DNA from: Nemertoderma westbladi
Lineage: Eukaryota > Xenacoelomorpha > Nemertodermatida > Nemertodermatidae
NCBI GenBank assembly: GCA_032718475.1
Contig: JAUCBJ010005241.1
Span: 1 to 32,387, forward strand
DNA length: 32,387 nucleotides
Direction: 5' to 3'
Position numbers and translations under genes: made by a program. This document shows, piece by piece, positions 25,774-32,387 of the stretch. Every line of letters starts with the position of its first letter. Positions within the stretch are counted from its first letter, which is position 1. A model generated the notes under the pieces. The model saw only the letters and a program-made list of their open reading frames with translations. It did not search any database and was not told the DNA's origin.

Positions 25774-26467
25774 GTGGGCAGTGACTCCTGTGTGCTGTGG
25801 ATATAACTCTGATTCATTTTATCTGTGACATTTTAGTCTACCCGGTAATATAGATTGTTGTCGCAGTTACATTGTTACGGGCTATTATTTATCCCTTTCA
25901 CGAGAGTCGCGGCATAAATGTACCAAATATGTACCAAATACGTACCAAATAAGTCTCAGGATACGTGTTTATTGTTGAAATGTTTAATCACCCCGTAGCT
26001 AAACGATGTATTTGTTTTTAAAAACAAACTATATCTGTTTTTAATGAGTTTTATTGAGACTGATCATTCTGAGTTGATGGGTGTGGTATCCACTTCCCAC
26101 TGTTTCAACTATTATTAGTTCACGATTACATGTAATTGTTTTGTAGGAAGGACTGGCACTCTAATGACAGTTGTCCATAGATAATCCCCATTAATTGATT
26201 GTTTATCAATTCTTTATTTTGTTTGTCAATTTCCTTGAGTAAATTAAATTACACAGTAAAATAAAGTCTATGTTGCAAGTGAAACATATGAATTAATTCA
26301 TTGCTGACAGCGCAGCTTTCGGGGAAGGAAAGGCAATATTTAAAGGAAACTTCTTTATTAATACTGGACAGTAATACTAACCATAAACTACACGAATATT
26401 TATTTGTATAAGTTTTTCGCATATTAATCGATATATCATTGTATTAATCGTTGTTTAATGTTTTCAG
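25774..26467. other. Unique intron end before the exon at 26468
   Basis: AT-rich sequence after the satellite, ending in the acceptor of the CcN exon. It includes three tandem copies of an 11-bp GTACCAAATA(T/C) unit at 25920-25952. No gene seen. Confidence 0.7.
25920..25952. repeat. Short 11-bp tandem repeat, three copies
   Basis: GTACCAAATA plus one variable base repeated three times, just downstream of the large satellite. Confidence 0.8.
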
Positions 26468-26669
26468 AGTCTCATCTCTCCCGGAGAACGATCTGCAAGC
26501 ATCGAGAGGTTCAAGAACAATCGCGCTAGCAGCGAGCTAAACGATCTCTCTATGTCCTCCAGTAAGAAACGTAAGAGCAACGAGGAAGGTGACAAAGGGG
26601 ATGAGAGTGATGTAGAGAAAGAAGACCCGGACCTTGTTGTTGATGATGAGACCATAGACAGAGTCAAAC
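26468..26669 (+). CDS. TLE: Groucho/TLE exon: CcN domain with nuclear localisation signal
   Basis: Coding exon beginning SLISPGERSASIERF, aligning with the SVSP/LLVP start of the CcN domain in relatives. The basic cluster KKRK (in SSSKKRKSNEEG) corresponds to the nuclear localisation signal. The acidic stretch DESDVEKEDPDLVVDDE corresponds to the conserved YDSDGDKSDDLVVD block that carries casein kinase 2 sites, and the Ser-Pro near the start is a possible cdc2-type site. CcN phosphorylation is known in the family to tune repression; the sites here are inferred by position. The acceptor is TTAATGTTTTCAG and the donor is AAAC|GTGAGT. Phase 0 in, phase 1 out, completed by CC in the next exon as a Pro codon. 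Confidence 0.93.
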
Positions 26670-26954
26670 GTGAGTTGTATTTATCGATATACGAGATAGG
26701 GGATGGGGGTGGGGGTGTGGGGGTCGGTGACGCAAATCAAGAGTACATAAAAGCTGGAGTCAACAGCGAGCAAATAAAATGTATCCTCTAGGTTACAGTT
26801 TAATTTTTGCTAGTAATCCGTTGTTTTTTTATTTGTGTCAATCCACCGCCACCTGAAAATGATTCAGTTCATTCAATTTTATCCTAAATATTGCTTAGTA
26901 TATTGCTTTTTATAGGCTTATAGTTTGAAACCCACGGCTTTTTATTCTTTGCAG
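26670..26954. other. Intron, 285 bp
   Basis: GTGAGT donor and CTTTGCAG acceptor. It holds a G-rich stretch near 26700-26726 (runs of GGGG and GGGGG on the + strand) that could form a G-quadruplex in the pre-mRNA close to the donor. Nothing else seen. Confidence 0.8.
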
Positions 26955-27127
26955 CCGCAGAAATTGATCGTCGTACCCCGATAGAGAATGGGCGATTGGA
27001 GGGTGGGGCGGGTGGCGTGGGTGGCGTACCGCCGTCGGCCACCAAGCAACCCAAGAAAGATTCCAGTGGCAGCCCCAACAGCGTGGGTTCCTCTGCTGGG
27101 ACACCAAACTCGAGAACTCAGCGGGAG
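26955..27127 (+). CDS. TLE: Groucho/TLE exon: CcN end and Ser/Pro-rich region; donor seeds a minisatellite
   Basis: Coding exon in phase 1: it completes Pro and continues AEIDRRTPIENGRLEGG, a Gly/Val-rich insert, then KKDSSGSPNSVGSSAGTPNS and RTQRE. The human counterpart reads PRENG...KKDA..SPAS..SSSTPSSKTKD, so the end of the exon is placed by homology at QRE and the next exon resumes with NDK, as in LGHNDKSSTP of TLE proteins. The acceptor is TTTATTCTTTGCAG and the donor is GGGAG|GTAGGT, phase 0. The GTAGGT donor and the last exon bases are repeated downstream in frame about 16 more times (27128-27583), so the 3' border of this exon is potentially variable. The homology-supported end is 27127. 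Confidence 0.92.
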
Positions 27128-27583
27128 GTAGGTCTTTATTTACCTCAACGGGAGGTAGGTCTTTATTTACCTCAACGGGAGGTAGGTCTTTATTTACCGC
27201 AACGGGAGGTAGGTCTTTATTTACCTCAACGGGAGGTAGGTCTTTATTTACCTCAACGGGAGGTAGGTCTTTATTTACCTCAACGGGAGGTAGGTCTTTA
27301 TTTACCTCAACGAGAGGTAGGTCTTTATTTACCTCAACGGGAGGTAGGTTTTTATTTACCTCAACGGGAGGTAGGTCTTTATTTACCTCAACGGGAGGTA
27401 GGTCTTTATTTACCTCAACGGGAGGTAGGTCTTTATTTACCTCAACGGGAGGTAGGTCTTTATTTACCTCAACGGGAGGTAGGTCTTTATTTACCTCAAC
27501 GGGAGGTAGGTCTTTATTTACCTCAACGGGAGGTAGGTCTTTATTTGCCTCAACGGGAGGTAGGTCTTTATATACCTCAACGG
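27128..27583 (+). repeat. 27-bp minisatellite starting at a 5' splice site, 17 donor copies
   Basis: Sixteen full units and one partial unit begin exactly at the donor GT of the exon ending at 27127. Each unit starts GTAGGTCTTTATTTACCTCA and ends ACGGGAG; its last bases CTCAACGGGAG match the exon end CTCAGCGGGAG at one base's difference. GAG|GTAGGT therefore recurs every 27 bp from 27128 to 27560. A few units carry single changes (CGAGAG, TTTTTATTT, TTGCCTC, TATACC). Since 27 is divisible by three and there is no stop, the exon's frame stays open through the array, giving VGLYLPQRE per unit, and continues to a stop at about 27712. Each unit also has GAGGTA and TACCTC 10 bp apart, a small inverted repeat covering the donor. 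Confidence 0.97.
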
Positions 27584-27736
27584 TTCACAATTAGGTTAAT
27601 TTTTCACATTTTTATTTGCATTGCGACTATCAATGTCAAATTTCATGTCGTATCCCAATCTGAAAAAAGTTTTATATTTATTGCGGCATTGGCTAATTTC
27701 ATCGAATTTTGAAACACCAAAATATTTGGAGAAATA

Positions 27737-27758
27737 CAATCAATCAATCAATCAATCA
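27737..27758. repeat. CAAT tetranucleotide microsatellite
   Basis: About five and a half tandem copies of CAAT. Confidence 0.9.
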
Positions 27759-27786
27759 CGTGCGAAGTTCAGAATCGGCGCGAAAA
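27757..27786. promoter_or_regulatory. Candidate E-box plus E2F-like site in intron
   Basis: CACGTG at 27757-27762 and GGCGCGAAAA at 27777-27786 (reverse complement TTTTCGCGCC, a full E2F-type consensus). Both are short motifs in an otherwise AT-rich intron. Whether they act is unknown. Confidence 0.2.
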
Positions 27787-28010
27787 TGATATAAAAATGT
27801 TGACTTTACATCTCTAAATTCGAACACGATTTAGTTTTCAACAAATTTTAAACCTTAAGATTGAATTGATCTGCGGTTGTCGCAGCGTTAACTTCAGTAA
27901 AATTATTTAAAGATGGTTTTACACGCAATTATGTAAATAGTTAAAAAGTTAAATAGATTTCAAAAATGTTTAATACCGTATCTATTTTAATTATATTTAT
28001 TTTGTTGCAG

Positions 28011-28201
28011 AATGACAAACCGACTACCCCTTTAGCAATGACCCCTACCAGCAGTGGCTCATCCACCCCGGCTGGTAAGACCCCCATCCTGGGAGGTCCA
28101 AAAGTCCCCCCATTGGGTGTCCTCCCTGGACCTGGGGGGCCACACTACCCGTTCGGGTTGGGCCCCGGGGGTCCAGATATTAACAGCATATACCCCAACA
28201 G
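28011..28201 (+). CDS. TLE: Groucho/TLE exon: Ser/Pro-rich (SP) region
   Basis: Coding exon beginning NDKPTTPLAMTPTSSGSSTP, followed by a Gly/Pro-rich stretch (GKTPILGGPKVPPLGVLPGP) and ending DINSIYPNR. The opening matches the NDKSSTP...TPTP segment of vertebrate TLE SP regions. The rest is the fast-evolving low-complexity linker between the CcN and WD40 domains and has little alignable sequence. Its TP and SP dipeptides are potential proline-directed phosphorylation sites, inferred from family behaviour. The acceptor is TTTATTTTGTTGCAG and the donor is AACAG|GTAAAT. Phase 0 in, phase 2 out. The donor has two imperfect copies further into the intron (28239-28252 and 28503-28520). Confidence 0.93.
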
Positions 28202-28238
28202 GTAAATAATAATATAATTAATATATAACCCAATGGCA

Positions 28239-28252
28239 AACTGGTAAATAAT
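28239..28252 (+). promoter_or_regulatory. Second copy of the exon-donor junction
   Basis: AACTGGTAAATAAT here mirrors AACAGGTAAATAAT at the real donor (28198-28211), preceded in both by an ATA-C-CCCAA stretch with a 7-bp difference. It presents a GTAAAT donor at 28244, after CTG instead of CAG. Confidence 0.5.
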
Positions 28253-28490
28253 GGGTCAGAGTAAAACGCGGATCCGGATCCGGATCCGGATCCGGATTCT
28301 ACATTTAACATTGTCCCTACGGAAGTTGATATTTTTACATTTTTATAACTCCCAAAAATAAAACTATAACCTGTTCTATTGACTTTAGTTTATTGTTTTC
28401 GTTAAACTAACGTGCCACTGTAACCTGCTCCTTTCCCTTAATTGATAATTTTGGAATCCGGATCCGGATCCGCGTTTTACACCTACCCAT
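28251..28490. mobile_element. MITE-like palindromic element with GGATCC hexamers in its arms
   Basis: 240-bp segment with inverted ends. The left arm is ATGGGT, four variable bases, GTAAAACGC, then four GGATCC and GGATTC. The right arm reads, on the opposite strand, ATGGGT, four bases, GTAAAACGC, two GGATCC and GGATTC. The arms differ mainly in hexamer number (four versus two). The interior is AT-rich and has no coding capacity. No clean target-site duplication is visible, so the superfamily is undetermined. It sits between the second and third copies of this intron's donor-like sequence. It could also be a non-transposon palindrome. Confidence 0.6.
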
Positions 28491-28502
28491 TTATTAAAAA
28501 TC

Positions 28503-28520
28503 TACCCTAACAGGTAAATA
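28503..28520 (+). promoter_or_regulatory. Third copy of the exon-donor junction
   Basis: TACCCTAACAGGTAAATAA matches the true exon end and donor TACCCCAACAGGTAAATAA at 18 of 19 positions. It offers CAG|GTAAAT with the junction at 28513/28514. As AG directly followed by GTAAAT it could act as a second donor or as a recursive-splice-like site about 78 bp before the next acceptor. Confidence 0.5.
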
Positions 28521-28591
28521 AAGTCACTAAACGCAGTTGGTCTATATTCGTATCATACGAAGGTTTATTAACTGACTTCATCCCCCTTTAG

Positions 28592-28768
28592 CTTGGCTTC
28601 TGTGCACAACTCCCTCTCTCCTGGTGGTCCCCTCAACTCCTACAGTCTACCCCGTCCAGGTACTCTCCCCGCCTTCACGGATCCTCACGCCCATCTGCGT
28701 GGCGGGCCCTCTGGACTCCCTATACACGGGGCCCTGGCCCTACCGGGGGGTGGCGGTGGAGGCAAACC
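28592..28768 (+). CDS. TLE: Groucho/TLE exon: end of SP region before the WD40 propeller
   Basis: Coding exon in phase 2; AG from the previous exon plus C gives Ser, then LASVHNSLSPGGPLNSYSLP, a Pro/Gly-rich part containing FTDPHAHLRGG, and a Gly run ending GGGKP. It aligns with YASLHNMSPQ, GFDPPPHMR and the IPGGKPAYSFH junction of human TLE, which fixes the frame. The acceptor is TTCATCCCCCTTTAG and the donor is AAACC|GTGAGT, ending in phase 2 so that the next exon supplies the last base of the Pro codon (CC|A, then GCA TAC for Ala-Tyr). Function: flexible, phosphorylatable linker leading to the protein-binding propeller. Confidence 0.93.
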
Positions 28769-28912
28769 GTGAGTTAACAATCTATAGATCCTTTAACTGC
28801 TGTTACATTATTTACTTATAATAATATATCTCTGTCGGTATATCTATCTGTCTGTATTTATAAATAAATTTATCTCTTTTAGTTTGTGCGGTTACCCCGG
28901 TGGCTAAAAATA

Positions 28913-32387
<3,475 letters not shown>

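Larger units (their letters stand above)
27584..28010. other. Remainder of the intron after the 27-bp array
   Basis: AT-rich. It contains a CAAT microsatellite (27737-27758), an E-box CACGTG (27757-27762) and an E2F-like GGCGCGAAAA (27777-27786), and ends at the TTGTTGCAG acceptor. No coding exon recognised. Confidence 0.7.

Noticed and set aside
13011-25806. Dozens of open frames on both strands (such as MPRVPITHSTHHCPEYP repeats, up to 439 codons)
   Set aside because: All are frames through the 51-bp satellite. Openness on both strands and in several frames at once is explained by the period and the scarcity of stop triplets in the unit, not by coding.
26996-27712. A 238-codon continuous frame as the normal end of the exon at 26955
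   Set aside because: Homologues continue from QRE straight to NDK..TP, encoded at 28011, so the normal exon ends at 27127. Read-through into the 27-bp array is kept only as a possible variant.

Overview
The window is eukaryotic genomic DNA holding the middle of one gene on the + strand: a Groucho/TLE-family transcriptional co-repressor. Eight coding exons (3993-4236, 4550-4665, 26468-26669, 26955-27127, 28011-28201, 28592-28768, 29216-29396, 29824-30005) have AG/GT borders and compatible phases. They join into 1,466 nt (488 codons plus two bases) covering the end of the Q domain, the GP, CcN and SP regions and the first two WD40 blades. The N-terminal Q-domain exons lie upstream of the window and the last WD40 blades downstream. 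The protein is metazoan, and the AT-rich long introns and tRNA-derived SINEs suggest an invertebrate. The species cannot be fixed from the sequence; an ascidian or a lophotrochozoan are guesses only.

Layout. 1-3992 is intron, with a 2.1 kb array of a 42-bp repeat and one SINE. 3993-4665 holds two exons. 4666-26467 is a giant intron: about 8.2 kb of mostly unique AT-rich DNA, then a 12.9 kb satellite-like array of 16- and 19-bp monomers arranged in 51-bp and longer higher-order units, then about 0.7 kb of unique sequence. 26468-30005 holds six exons. Their introns contain a 27-bp minisatellite, a palindromic MITE-like element and a second SINE. 30006-32387 is a minisatellite of about 31 bp that runs off the window edge. 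The four tandem arrays make up about 55% of the window.

The most unusual feature is how two of the minisatellites relate to splice sites. The 27-bp array (27128-27583) and the 31-bp array (30006 onward) each begin exactly at an exon's 5' splice site, and each unit contains a copy of the last exon bases plus the donor GT. A third intron (28202-28591) carries two further looser copies of its exon-donor junction. The 27-bp array is open in the exon's frame, so each successive donor would add nine residues. The 31-bp units have stops in all three frames, and each contains a donor, a branch-point-like CTAAT, a pyrimidine tract and an AAG directly followed by the next GT. That layout resembles tandem zero-length-exon (recursive-splice) sites. 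These functional readings are inferences to be tested with RNA data.
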